A stretch of DNA of 64,000 nucleotides from Misgurnus anguillicaudatus (Eukaryota > Chordata > Actinopteri > Cypriniformes > Cobitidae): assembly GCF_027580225.2 (NCBI RefSeq), contig NC_073342.2, positions 15,449,001 to 15,513,000 of the forward strand, read 5' to 3'. The notes under the pieces were generated by a model. That model was not told the origin of the DNA, did not search any database, and saw only the letters and a program-made list of their open reading frames with translations. The position numbers and the translations under genes were made by a program. How positions within the stretch are numbered: position 1 is the stretch's first letter; each line of letters begins with the position of its first letter. Shown in pieces: positions 26,637-37,788 of the stretch.

Positions 26637-27071
26637 TTAACTCTTTCCCCACCATTGATGAGTTAACTCGTCAATTAATAGAAAACAATTCCCTGTCAAT
26701 GACGAGTATTTCCGGCTTTCCGCAATTCCGCTATTATCCGCTATTATAAAACCTGGACGTATCGCCCTAGGGAAAGCAGCTGTATGTCCGTGTAAGTTTT
26801 GAAGACCGCTCTGAATCTGATCTCTATCAAAATTCCATCACAAAAATGGAATTATCTCAGCTTTTTGCTCAAAATTTGTGTTTTTGTAGAAACCTACCCA
26901 TATTTGAGAGGTGGTAAAAAGAGAACTAATGAAAGTAGGATGAAAAGTTTTTTTTAAGCAGATGATCTGTTCTTTCATTTGATATATTGTATGTATATTG
27001 TATAAAATCATGAAAAATTCTGGCGCTGGCTGGCAACTTTAAAAAAAAAACTCTAATGGGGAAAGAGTTAA
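26637..27071. mobile_element. TTAACTCTTTCCCC MITE, copy 2, 435 bp
   Basis: The left end is ttaactctttccccacca and the right end aatggggaaagagttaa, inside TTAA sites. It shares ctgaatctgatctct and the gagttaactcgtcaatta palindrome with 18578-19303. The 89-codon minus frame overlapping it is not a gene. Confidence 0.8.
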
Positions 27072-27865
27072 TGTACTGTATATACATTTTAGGATGGAGG
27101 TCCCTTACAAAAGGCTCATCATATTCGATGGTCTTTAGCATCATAAAGTCTGATAACCCCTGCATTAGAACACAATAGAGCTGTTTCCGATTCATCGGCC
27201 AAGAAATTTCACCAAATTCTCCAAGCCAGGTGTGACCCCACCTTCACTGTGGGAAAACTCTAATTCTTCTCAGCTCAGCGGTCTCTATTAATTGGCAGAC
27301 TGTGATCAGGTACCGCCACGTCCCCTCAAGTAAAAGTACAAGTAGAAAGTAGCCTTGCGCGGGTGGGAGTTAACAACTAATGAGAAGCTTATTAATCATT
27401 GCTCTAGGTCTTCATTAACTGAGCTGCGAAAGAGAGAAGAGGCTTTTCTGGAAAGCCCTACTGGAGAGGAGATGTTTTAAAGGAAGATGCGAGTATTATT
27501 ATCATAGCTGACTGGATGAGGTAAAGCGAGTTAGCCTTCATCTCGTGACCAGATGGAGGGTGTTAAGGGATATAATTAAATTTTCTGGCTACTTCTGCTG
27601 CATTATTTGATCATTTTAAAGCAGGCCTCTGGGAGACACTTTTATGTGGTGCTAGCCAGGAAAGAATTTTGATGGCGCTACGGAACGGTGCTAGCGCGCT
27701 ACCGTTCCACAGATGCCACATCAAAAAGCTATCGTTGGGTATTTTCGTCTTGAGATTCGAAGTGCCGTGACTTCCGCTTGGGTCCGCTTGTTATTATCTG
27801 CATGTTCAGAGGCTAAATGAGATTAGCAATCTGCTCAAAGAGAATGGACCTGTTATGTTACTCAC
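27072..27865. other. Apparently unique sequence just upstream of the 75-bp exon's donor side
   Basis: It sits in the short intron directly 3' of the 75-bp exon in gene orientation. No repeat recognised. A small hairpin (gctacggaacggtgctagc / gcgctaccgttcc) lies at 27676-27715. Confidence 0.4.
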
Positions 27866-27940
27866 AGTCTCTGAAGGCCAGTGTATAGCTCCATGTCCAC
27901 ACTGCTCAACGTCTGCAAGCCCGACCAATTCTCAATATGT
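27866..27940 (-). CDS. ntrk3: ntrk3 (TrkC neurotrophin receptor) internal LRR exon, 75 bp
   Basis: Read on the minus strand, this exon follows a pyrimidine-rich tract ending in ttttacag and is followed by the donor gtgagt. It begins with the last base of a split codon (A), has 24 complete codons, and ends with two bases (CT) of a split leucine codon. The peptide includes HIENW, SGLQTL, SSVDMELYTGLQR. From memory of the family, mammalian TrkC carries a very similar HIENW...DMELYTGLQKL segment at the start of its leucine-rich repeats, also on a 75-bp exon. TrkC is a membrane receptor tyrosine kinase for neurotrophin-3, and this segment lies in the extracellular domain. The phase joins exactly with the 72-bp exon at 23634-23705. 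The tripeptide NWS is a potential N-glycosylation site. I am confident in the exon; the assignment to ntrk3a or ntrk3b is open. Confidence 0.93.
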
Positions 27941-28089
27941 CTGTAAAAGAAATCAAGAATATAAATTAGTTCAGTTTCGTTACTTTTATTGTCCGCAAAT
28001 TAGAAATTTTCCTTTGGCCCCACCATACTATAAACAAGAACAAGCAGCCACAGAACAAACATGTCATCATCTGAGACAACGTAGTCATA

Positions 28090-28612
28090 AATCGTGTTCT
28101 GTAGAACAGTTTGTCCATTTAGGGCTACTGTAGTAACATGGCGGCGACTTCCATGTAAGGGTACCTGCGATGTATGGAGATAAAAATGGCTCATTCTAAG
28201 GTAATAAAACAATATAGACCGTTTCATCGGACGCACGTGCGGTGATGCGATGCGCATCTGGTCCGACTTTTACTTCCGGTTTCAGTTTTTTAATGGTCTG
28301 ACTATTTGCTAAACTGAACTCTTGAACAAATACCTCGTTGAAAATAAGTTTTGGTTTCCTAGGTAACCTACGTGTTGTTTTTTTAGCTTGTTATATAAAT
28401 AAACTACGTTTAAAGTACTTTGTTGTTTTATTCTTAGCAGAGTTTACCGGAAATTACGTGTTGACCACGGACGCCGCTTGTTTATGTTGTTACTGCTGAA
28501 ACCGTCTATAATTCGTCAAGTAAAGTCTTTATACACAACTGATAATAGTTATCTATATTGCATTGCATTTCTGTCAAGAGATCCTTCTAAAAGTGCAACA
28601 TTGCACCTTTAA
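28090..28612. mobile_element. MITE with AGGTGCAATGTTGCAC-type right end, with nested insertion
   Basis: Words gggctactgtagtaacatgg, gcgacttccatgtaagg, tctgtcaagagatccttct and aacattgcacctttaa are those of a repeat family I recognise from fish DNA. It is split by the element at 28213-28510. The left boundary is uncertain. Confidence 0.5.
28213..28510. mobile_element. Nested MITE with TATAGACCGTTTCA ends, 298 bp
   Basis: The left end tatagaccgtttca and the right end tgaaaccgtctata are inverted with one mismatch and start and end in TA. It interrupts the surrounding repeat between ggtaataaaac and attcgtcaag. Confidence 0.65.
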
Positions 28613-29865
28613 GTCTATAGAAGGAAAAAAGTAGACGATAGAATAATAATTAAGAAAATTAATTAATTAATTAATTAAGAGGATTTTATAGTAATACGTA
28701 GTGGAAAATATGGTACCTGGACTTTAGGATGATGCAAAAAGGCAACATGACCACCTTAAGCTACTATAAGATGGTTTGTCACTGATCTAAGATGGTGTAC
28801 ATGTATGGACCAGTTATTGATCAGCTACAAACCCACTTTAATTTTTTTTCATTACATTGAAACACAATAGAAAGAATACAGGAGACAGGTATTACTGTAG
28901 AAGTGTGAAAAATACTACAAGCCAGATTCAAACAACAGCCCAAAGTATCAAAGCTCTTGAACCACGCCTTCAACAGCTCAAGAACATCTGATAAAACCAA
29001 GAAAACCTAGATATTTAAGGACAAAAATAGACATGTTCATCATTTTTATTGAAGCAGCTTAATATGCATGCCAGTGGATGACTGAAATAAACTAGACCTC
29101 TTCATCGCAGCTGCGATGAGAGCCAGCTGGCTTCATCATTTGAGAGTATATAAATTAGCACCCATTACAACACAGAGTCTGATTAATCAATGTTTTCAGA
29201 AGTTTCACCAACGCCGTAACTATGTTTCTAGAAGTTTCCACCCGTTTCGCCACCTCAAACACCCTGGGCTTCCTCTGCTAAACACAGATAAACACAGACG
29301 CCCGTGAGAGAACGAGAGCTCGCCGATGAGCAAGGCTTCCTGTTCTGTGCATCACGGTTCTCTTAATGAAATATTCAGCTGGAGTTTTCTTATTGCAAGA
29401 ATTTAGATGGTTTCCTTTTGAACCGTTGTGAATCAAACTAAATCTGTTGAATGCTAAAGAAAACCAAAAATAAGTCGAGACAGATTTCAACAGCATGGAG
29501 ATAATAGAAATATTGCATGAATAGACTGCTACGGGATGCAATAGAAGAACCATGTTGGGTTGTATGCAGGGGTTAAATTGGAATTTGTTATGTGGGAGGG
29601 CTCTGTGTTGCCACTGGTGTGTTTCAGTGACCTCTGATAGGATTTGATACGTTTCAGCTTTTAAGTGCTCTGTGCCAGAGCATGACCCAAAATATTTTAA
29701 AAAGAGCATCTGAATTTGCATTAAATTATGCAAATATATGAGTCTGACACGGTGCACATGTCATCATGCACAATTGATCAAACTTTCAGAAAAAAATGAA
29801 GCTATAATAAGAATCATACCATATCCTTGACTAATTATAGGCATAAGATACCCCAAAAGACTCAG
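28613..29865. other. Unassigned sequence with a short (AATT)n tract
   Basis: An AATT repeat lies at about 28657-28678. The 159-codon minus frame at 29278-29757 has no recognised domain and no exon-like boundaries. Confidence 0.35.
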
Positions 29866-30084
29866 TTAAAGGGGTCATATTATGAGATTTATTTTAAGAT
29901 GTAAAATAAGTCTCTGGTGTTTCCAGAGTACATATGTGAAGTTTTATCTCAAAGTACACCATAGATAATTAATTTTAGCATGTTAAAATTGATACTTTGT
30001 AGGCCTGAGCAAAAAAAATTGCTGTTTTGGGGTGTGTCCTTAAAAATGCAAATGAGTGGATGAAATCCAAACACTGATCGCAAT

Positions 30085-30850
30085 TAGGGCTGCAACAACA
30101 GATCGATTAAATCAATAAAAAACAATTACTAAAAGAGTTGGCAACGAATTTCCTAATCGATTCATTGTGTCGCATGACGCAGAGACGTTTAATTAAAAAA
30201 AAAACTTCAATTAAGCGCGGAGCGGAGTGAACACACTCGTGCTGCGTCCCAAACCGCCTACTTCCATACTATATAGTAGGCAAAGAGTACGAGAAGTAGT
30301 GCTTTTCGCCTACTATATAGTATGGAAGTAGGCGGTTTGGGACGCAGCGTCGGTCTCTCTCGCGCACTGTTGCTTGCAGAGTTCGGCACCTCATAGACAG
30401 GGCGGAGAGAAGACAGGGCAGATGAAAGAAAAAAAAACAGCGAAGGTAGAGGAAAACCACATGTCAGTGTTTTACTCCTCCCAAACGTCACATGGAAACT
30501 AGCGGGCAAAGAGGTAAACAAACAAAGACGACACGTTTATGCTTTATGGAGCGACGACAGCAGGTAAAAAAGTTTCTAGAACGAATAAAAAACTCCAATG
30601 AAATTAAACAAAGAAATATAACTTCGAGAGAGAGTTTTTTTTTCTTTCTGTTAGTCCATTTTTATTTTATTTTATTAATATTGTAACTGCTCGGGTATGT
30701 TCAAGGAGCAACATGTTTGTGCAATTTCTACAGATTTGAATAAGGGATTGGAAATTTATGCTTTTCTTGTTTTTGATCCGATTCATCGATTAATCGGAAA
30801 ATAATCGAGGGATTAATCGATTATTAAAATAATCGTTAGTTGCAGCCCTA
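30085..30850. mobile_element. hAT element with TAGGGCTGCAAC ends and exact 8-bp target duplication
   Basis: The ends tagggctgcaac and gttgcagccctA are inverted, and the flanks atcgcaat (30077-30084 and 30851-30858) are identical. Subterminal words gatcgattaa and taatcgattattaaaataatcg are typical of this hAT group. It carries no transposase and contains a further palindrome at 30241-30348. Confidence 0.9.
30241..30348. mobile_element. Perfect palindromic MITE (41-bp arms) inside the hAT element
   Basis: Positions 30241-30281 and 30308-30348 are exact reverse complements over 41 bp (starting gctgcgtcccaaaccgccta), around a 26-nt centre. The family is the CTGCGTCCCAAA group. The lack of any arm mismatch suggests a recent insertion or arm correction. 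Confidence 0.85.
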
Positions 30851-31639
30851 ATCGCAATGATGATGGTTTGTTTAAATTTAAAATCAATTGTGCAGTCAAT
30901 TGTTTTTCTTCTCTCTCTCTTTGGAGAAATGGAAGTGCCGAGAATAGATAGTGGAGATTAAGGGGCGGTATTATTGTAACTGGCCTTGCTACCTACATCA
31001 CAAAACAGTTGAAATCTGAATGACCTATTTTTACATGCTTGCAGAGAATGGTTTACCAAAACCAAGTTACTGGGTTGTTGTTTTTCACATTTATTATTTT
31101 GATAGAAGCACTGGGGACCCAATTATAGCACTTAAAAATGGAAAAAGTCAGATTTTCAAGCTATGATCCATTTAACAAGAAAATGTACAAGATATCAGCA
31201 ACATGTCTTATAAATTAGCTAATTAGCTAGTAAATACAATTACTATTGTAATATACAGTATACAATATAATGTAAATAATATAAATACAATAAGACAAAT
31301 ACAATTACTATAGTCAGATTACTATAAATCCCAATTTAACCCCTGACTAGACATCGATAGGATAACTGAGCGCATAGTGACAAAAACGATTGACGCATCG
31401 TGCAAATGAGTGGTAAAAACCCGATCGCACATTTCATTTTCGCAGCAAATGACCCGCACTTACAAGCATGAAGGCTACCTCTCATTGGAAGGAATGAAAA
31501 CACGTTATTGGCTTCGCATCAGTGCACACACAAAAGCACCGGCCGGCACACTGGTGCGGTGCAAAGCGAGACCTTCAGCTTATGTGCCAGGGCTCAGCCC
31601 CAAACGGCCCCGGCCCAATTTAAACCCTGGTTGTTGGGT

Positions 31640-31800
31640 TCTATAGAGTACATCAGAAGTTTTTTTGTGTTACACAAAAGTTTGATAAAGTTTCTTTAGA
31701 CTATAAAAATAAAAAGTTTGACTAAATGGCTCTTTGAGAAAACTAAACAGGTGCTTTTATGGTATTGCTGTGAAGAACCTTTTAAAATGAACTGTACTAC
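31640..31800. mobile_element. Remnant of GGTTCTTC / AAGAACC MITE
   Basis: The words gtgcttttatggtattgctgtgaagaacctttt match those at 49699-49790 (ggcatcgctgggaagaaccttttaagc), indicating a shared but degraded family. Confidence 0.45.
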
Positions 31801-32398
31801 TTTGTATGAAGGACATGGCTTTTTTGCAAATACCATGCAAACATTTACAATGGCTAATCAACTGTAGTATTGTTAAGAAAGAGTGATTCATGTTTAAGCT
31901 AAGAGATAGAAACTTCAGAATAATATTTTTAAACCATTCCCATTCTGTGAAACAGTACGACTTTGGAAGCCTTCAGGTTTGAAGGACTTTCCTGGCTGCA
32001 GGAAAGTTATTTCCAGCGTCAATGACTGAACATTTCAGATGAACAGCAGGCTGCAACTGCCACTGCCAAGCATCCGTCTTCATGTGCCACAGAGATAATA
32101 GAACTGTAGACGGACACTGTGACCCACAAACCATCAATAGATGTTTCACATTCGGATAGTATCTATTATTCGGGTGGATTGCACATATATCTTAAATTCT
32201 AATGCATCTCCAATGATCAAACAGAATAGATGAGTGAGAGGTTGTTTTTGTCATGAACAGTACTGAACCTCAAAAACATTGAGAAATGCTTTCCAACATA
32301 CTGACCAGGGATGTCGTTTTAAGGAGGATCGAAATCAAAATGAGCATTTACAACCCTCCTAATCTTCATGCAATAAGTATTGAAAACATACAGTAGTG
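31801..32398. other. Unassigned intronic sequence
   Basis: No exon or repeat recognised. Confidence 0.3.
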
Positions 32399-32876
32399 CA
32401 GTGCTTCTCAATTATTTTCTGTCACGCCCCCCAACTCTCCGCCGCGACTGTAAATAGTATAATTTGTCTATAAAATTACACATCTGCAAAAAAATGTATC
32501 CTTATTAACATTGAGAAAACACAAAAAGAAAACACAAAAAAAGAAATATCGATCAACTTACAACAAAGAATAACTTTATTAACATTGTTTTTTAGTCTGT
32601 AACAAAAAAAGACTTAAAATGCATCAATTTGCCTGAAATAAAAAAAATCAATCCTTATTTAAAGTATAATATTTTTTGACCATTTGATACTGAAAAATTA
32701 AATATAATCAATAAATAATAATAAAAAACACAAGCGGCTTATCAGCGTGATTGGGGTGTAATGTCTTTAAAAATCACTTCCTGAAAAAGTATTTTCCCTG
32801 GGGTCTCGCACACCCCCCCCTGGTGTCGCTTCGAGCCCCCCCCTGGGGGTCCCGCCCCAATATTTGAGAACCACTG
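32399..32876. mobile_element. hAT-type MITE, CAGTGCTTCTCAA ends, 478 bp
   Basis: The left end cagtgcttctcaatta followed by cacgccccccaac and the right end gtcccgccccaatatttgagaaccactg form the typical inverted hAT ends. The flanks cagtagtg and cagtgtgt match at 6 of 8, a decayed duplication. Confidence 0.75.
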
Positions 32877-32905
32877 CAGTGTGTCCCATTAAAATATAAG
32901 ATGTG

Positions 32906-33670
32906 CATTGCAAAAAAGGATTTTCAAAAAAAAAATATTGGTATTTTTGTCTTGTTTTCAGTAAAAATATCTAAAAATTCTTAAATTAAGATGCTTTTTC
33001 TTGATGAGCAAAATGACCCAAGAAAATAAGTCTAGTTTTTAGATCAAAAATATCAAATTTAAGTGATTTTGTGCATAAAACAAAAACCCCATTGGCAGAT
33101 TTTTTTGCTTGTTTTATCCACAAAATCACTTAAATTTGATATTTTTGGTCTATAAACTAGACTTATTTTCTTGGGTCGTTTTGCTCATCAAGAAAAAGCA
33201 TCTTCATTTAAGAATTTTTAGATATTTCTACTGAATACAAGATAAAAATACTAAGATTTTTTTTCATGAAAACTCTTACTTAGTATTTTTTTCTTGTTTT
33301 CAGTAGAAATATCTAAAAATTCTTAAATTAAATGATTTTTCTTGATGAGCAAAATTACCTAAGAAAATAAGTCCAGTTTATAGACCAAAAATATACAATT
33401 AAAGTAAATTTAAGCCTAATGGTGAGAAAAAAAAAATCTAAAAATACGTTTTCTTTTTTTCTTAAACACTTACTTTAAGCAAAATTTTCGTACCACATTG
33501 GCAGATAATTTTGCTTGCACAAATTCAATTACATTGTATGGTTTTTGACTAAAATCTAGACTTATTTTCTTGGGTCATTTTGCTCATCAAGTAAAAGATT
33601 TAAGCATTTTTAAATATTTCTACTGAAAACAAGACAAAAATAATAAGTAAGAAAGTCATTTTTTGCAGTT
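32906..33670. mobile_element. Compound palindromic CACTGCAAAAAA MITE, copies 1 and 2 joined
   Basis: Two hairpins stand side by side. Each has arms with tctaaaaattcttaaatta, cttgatgagcaaaa, agaaaataagtcta and ccaaaaatat. The left end is cattgcaaaaaagga and the right end cattttttgcagtt. The centre holds cattggcaga-ttttttgcttg. The other copies are at 53277-54550 and 54728-55195. Confidence 0.75.
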
Positions 33671-33752
33671 TACATTGACTACAATTTTCTTTAATATTTC
33701 TTGATCGTCTATTGTGGTGATATTTTGTAGTTTATCCTGTGCTAAAGGTTCC

Positions 33753-34009
33753 TTAAAGGGATAGTTCACCCAAAAATGAAAACTCTGTCATTATGTTTAC
33801 ACCTGTATGAGATTTTTTTTTTATTATTCTGTTAAACCGATATTTTGATGAATGAACACAGATGGTACCCATTGACTTCCATAGTAGCAAAAATAATACT
33901 ATTTAAGTCAATATCGTCAAATGTGCTTAGCATTGTTTATCAAAAAATCTTATTTTGTGTAACATGAGGGTGAGTAAATGATGACAATTTTAATGGACTA
34001 TGCACTTAA
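33753..34009. mobile_element. TTAAAGGGATAGTTCACC MITE, copy 1
   Basis: The left end ttaaagggatagttcaccca followed by aaaatgaaaa-ctgtcat and the right part catgagggtgagtaaatgatg show the imperfect palindrome of this family. Other copies lie at 46721, 47821, 51398 and 58272. Confidence 0.75.
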
Positions 34010-35870
34010 ATTCTTTTGAACGCTGAGCACACCAATGCAACATGCAAAAACAAATTGTTATGCATCTTTAAAAAAAAATTGATTAAGAGCAAAGATGTCA
34101 ATTTTTCGAAGTTTTTGGCCTATACTATATACACTTGCCAAACCAAATTTATAGCCTTGATACTGATAACATATTTTATTTTAAATGATTATCAATGCAA
34201 GTCCCTATTTTATAAGCAACATTAATATAAAATTTTAAAAGCATTGCAAAATGTTAATGACAAATAAAAACAGACCTGATTTAAATTTTACATCCAGGTC
34301 TGTAAAAGTGACTCATAGTTATTTCTAGCACAACCTCTGTGTTGCAAATTACAGAAATGTATGCACCGAACGAAAACGCATTAGCATTTATAGCCGACTT
34401 TCGAAATGCTGTTTCAATCACTAAATCAACACATTACTCCCAGGTGACAACAAAGCCTAAGACAAACTATTAAAAAGAGAAGCAATGCTGCAACAATGCT
34501 GCAAATAAATAAACATCTTCCCAACTTTTGCCTGCAAGCAAGATGCGCAGACACCAATTGTATCCCAGGGCACCATAGTTCACCATTACAGCGCTGTGTT
34601 GTGCTCCCAAATCATGTTCCGCCTCGCAATTTACGACTAGTTTAAATTACCCACGATGCAATTACACATAACCTAATGAGAAAGCGTTTAATTGAGGAGA
34701 GGACTGCCACATCCCCAAGAGCATTAGTTTGTGACGGATGCAAATTCATGCACATGCAGTTTGCAGTCTTGGAAACGTGGCCCAGCATCTCTCCATCCTC
34801 CGACAGAACGATCCGCCTGGCTGCTGACAGCACATTTAAGCTGGGGAGGCCATTTTGCGACGCTCCTAAAGAAGTCACAACCAGAGGAGTCTTAATCACT
34901 TATTTATCTCTGGCACTTAACGCCGAATGATTTAAAACTTCTGGGATTTGCGACCGTGTTGTGCTCTCAATTCTGTCAGTTCCATCATTCAGTTGCTCTC
35001 TCTCTCTCTATCTTTCTCTCTATCACTCTCTCTTTCTATCTCTCCAGACGTTGTTTTTCTTGACACACCGCGTAGCAAGCAGCTGCACGACATGCATTTC
35101 CAATAGCTGTGCCCAGGAAATTACAAGCCGCCCTCAATCTGTTGCTGGCATCAGGTTTTCTGAGCTTGGCTTGCACATATTTACATCAGCCGTCGAAATT
35201 TAACAATGTCCATATCTGGTTTGAACATGTCCCCTTCTTTTACTCTCAGAAACCCTATCCGTGTGTTCATGTATGTGTGCGTAGGTGTAAACGGGTGTGC
35301 ATTGATGGATTTAGAACATAAACAGACCACATTCTGCAGAAAGACGCCTTCTGATTGGTTACAACGCAGGAATTTGCCATCAATATTGGTTAAGTCTAAT
35401 ACTAAGTGATATTTACTGTGAAACTAGAGCTCTTTCAGTCTGTTTGCTGGTTAACTGACAAGACAAAAATGCAATGAACTATAAAAATTGCAGTTTCTTC
35501 AATATTTCGAAACGAAACCTTTTTAATAATATTATGAATTATAATTTTGAGCTGTATTGATTCATAAATAGTCTTTATCTGCAGAATCTTTCTGTTTTAC
35601 AAGAAAGTGAAAAGGGTAAATCAGACTATAAAAAAAGGTAAGAAAGAAATTACTCTAGTAAGAATTTTTGAAAAATGTTTTGATTCTTCCACGTTTCTTT
35701 TTCGAAGTGAAAACACCTATACTCTGCATTATAATTAGAATTTTTGCAGAAATGGGCATGCCTTAATAAAAAAATCATCTACGCACATGATTTGGAGTAA
35801 ATAAAAAAAGTCTTATTTTACTGAAACTTTGTGCTCCATAACTGGCGAGTCTGCAGAGTTGACACCAAAC
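34010..35870. other. Apparently unique sequence with a TC-rich tract
   Basis: A TC-rich microsatellite lies at 34997-35045. The segment 34670-34930 is balanced in base composition and open on both strands, and I list it as a possible conserved element. No exon was recognised. Confidence 0.35.
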
Positions 35871-35876
35871 AATTTC

Positions 35877-36535
35877 ATCAGCCCTTTTCACACAGAGATT
35901 ACAAAAAATACACGAAAAATGAGTCGGGGATTTGTGTCCGGGATTCGTCCAGGTTTATTCACGCTGCCAATGATTTTCCAGAATCTGTGAGTGCATTCAC
36001 ACACATACCGTGAAGATCCAGTAAAGACACGTGACGTATTGACGCGTTGTCAATAAAGAGAAAACATTTGCATAAAAAAAGGTGCTACTTAAGAATTTTT
36101 ATGTTAATCTGCAATACCGCGATTATCCACTAGATTTAGATTTAGGGTAAGACGCACTTACACAATTTATTAAAAAACGTAAGCCAAAATGTTATTTACT
36201 AATTTTAAACTGTATGTTTTGATAATCGTTCTGAATCTGATCTCTAACGAAATTCCTTCACAAAAAATGCTATTATTATTTCAGTTTTATGCTAAAAAGA
36301 ATTCTTTAAAAAAAAATCCTATATTTAAGAGTTTATAAGCAGAGAAAAAAATAAAGATAGGATTAAACGTTTGGATGAAGCCTTGCAGCTTTCCGTAAAT
36401 ATTACGGCAATGCTACTAGGTCCTCTTTACGGGAGCGATCCCAAAACATTTACAAGATGTGTTTATGTTCACACAGAAGCCTCTCTGCCAAATTTACAGA
36501 AATTTTCTGGGACCAAAGTGCTGTGTGAATGGGGT
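35877..36535. mobile_element. MITE with TTTTCACACA ends, interrupted
   Basis: The left side is cagcccttttcacacagaga and the right side aagtgctgtgtgaatggggt, giving inverted ends. The middle is interrupted at about 36090-36362 by a fragment of the TTAACTC family. Confidence 0.5.
36090..36362. mobile_element. Internal fragment of the TTAACTCTTTCCCC MITE family
   Basis: The words ttaatctgcaataccgcgattatcc, attttaaactgtatg and cgttctgaatctgatctcta match the interior of 18578-19303 and 26637-27071. Terminal repeats are missing. Confidence 0.65.
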
Positions 36536-36622
36536 CATAGAGCTGCTCTCTAATAATGCCAACTCTAATTTGCACATTAAAACAAAACAAGCAACAACTG
36601 TCTGTGTAATTGTACTATACAC

Positions 36623-36886
36623 CAGTGGTTCTCAAACGTTTTCAGCGTTTTCCCTTGTGTATGGCGCATTCCTTCGCGGCCCCCCAAAAGAAAATTGATG
36701 ACAAAAAAACAGTTCTGAAACTCAACATTTTAATAAAAAACATATTAAATAATACAAGTTAGAGCTTTTGGTTAGTAGCCTTTTTTTTAGGTTTAATTAC
36801 ACAGAATTCATAATGTGTTTTATAAAATGTCATAAAACTGGGGCCCCCCTGGCACCATCTCATGGCCCCCAGTTTGAAAACCACTG
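36623..36886. mobile_element. hAT-type MITE, CAGTGGTTCTCAAAC ends, 264 bp
   Basis: The left end cagtggttctcaaacgtttt and the right end cccagtttgaaaaccactg are inverted. The flanks ctatacac (36615-36622) and ctttacac (36887-36894) match at 7 of 8 bases. Confidence 0.85.
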
Positions 36887-36926
36887 CTTTACACAACCAT
36901 GACATTTTTTTTTTTGCGTATAAACG

Positions 36927-37194
36927 TACCGAGCCCCTAAGCTGACATTGGAGTAAAAAAAATCAAAAGTTTAGTTTCATGTGCTCACGTGAAACATTTG
37001 CATGCTCACTTGAAACTTTCGCGTGCTCACGTCACGCAAAACCTTCATGTGCAGCATTCTTTTTAAAGCTTAGTTTCGCATGCACATGTGAAACTATTGC
37101 GTGCGCACGTGATACTTTCGCATGCTCACATGAAACTTTCGCAAAACCTAAACTGTATTAAAATTTTTCTCCATGCCCCCTTAGGGGTTCCGTA
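36927..37194. mobile_element. MITE with TACCGAGCCCC ends and short GTGCTCACGTGAAAC-type repeats, copy 1
   Basis: The ends taccgagcccctaag and cttaggggttccgta are inverted. The flanks taaacg at 36921-36926 and 37195-37200 are identical; because of local microhomology the duplication could be 6 to 8 bp. The interior holds diverged repeats of a 20-nt unit (gtgctcacgtgaaac). The cysteine/serine-rich frame over it is a translation of this repeat. Confidence 0.85.
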
Positions 37195-37582
37195 TAAACG
37201 ACATTGTCATCAAACAAAGTAAAAAGAAAAACTACAAAAATGTTCCTTGTGTTTTTCTTGCGTATAAATGATATTGTTTACACGGATACACGAAAACGAC
37301 TAATTGGCGAAAACATCAAGGTTTTATAAAACTTGCGTTTTTGTGATTTACACAGAGTCAATAACACTACAATTTTCAAAAAAATGTGCACTTTTAAATA
37401 TGTTTTCAATTTGCCGTTTTAAGGCCATCAAAACTCCATTGTCATGTAAATGAACAGCCAAAACAATAAAAATTTAAACCAACAACTACTATTGTGTCAA
37501 TAAAATTGTTGGTTCTTAGCCAGTTTATGATGCAGAAAGCACCAATTATTTTTGTTGCAGTTAAAGATTAATACTACAGCCT

Positions 37583-37788
37583 TATCTCACGAGAATCCGT
37601 ATATATTATACGTATATAAGTTGGCTAATTCTTATGCATTCATACAAAGTTAATTGTGCAAAAACGTATGTTTATTAAAAAAAAACAAGTATGAAACCCC
37701 ACCCCTAACACCAACGTCACAGTGATTATTTGTACGAATGAATACAAATTAGCCACCCCGTAAAATACGTATGAATTGCCATGAGATA
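37583..37788. mobile_element. MITE with TATCTCA...TGAGATA ends, 206 bp
   Basis: The left end tatctcacgagaatccgtat and the right end tacgtatgaattgccatgagata are inverted with mismatches; gttggctaat pairs with attagcca further in. Related remnant at 20645-20960. Confidence 0.7.

Larger units (their letters stand above)
23706..27865 (-). other. ntrk3: ntrk3 intron between the two LRR exons (4,160 bp)
   Basis: This intron is bounded by a gtgagt donor on the minus strand at 27865 and a ttctattccag acceptor at 23706. It holds repeats at 25453-25560, 25619-25678, 25680-25990 and 26637-27071. About 23710-25450 and 27072-27860 show no repeat I recognise and are candidates for conserved sequence. Confidence 0.9.
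29866..31175. mobile_element. TTAA-flanked MITE, TTAAAGGGG family, copy 3, split by a hAT element
   Basis: The left part begins ttaaaggggtcatattatg; the right part ends aagctatgatccatttaa. Shared words include atgcaaatgagtggat, cttgcagagaatggtttacc and atagaagcactggggacc. The hAT element 30085-30850 sits inside, so this host MITE is the older insertion. Confidence 0.8.

Noticed and set aside
29278..29757. 159-codon minus frame as a gene or the first ntrk3 exon
   Set aside because: It lacks the cysteine pattern and the NITSI-type ending expected of the TrkC N-terminal exon, and no donor follows in phase.
36979..37161. Cysteine-rich repetitive frame (ETFACS units), also at 53549-53734
   Set aside because: Both are translations of the CACGTG tandem units in the TACCGAG MITEs.
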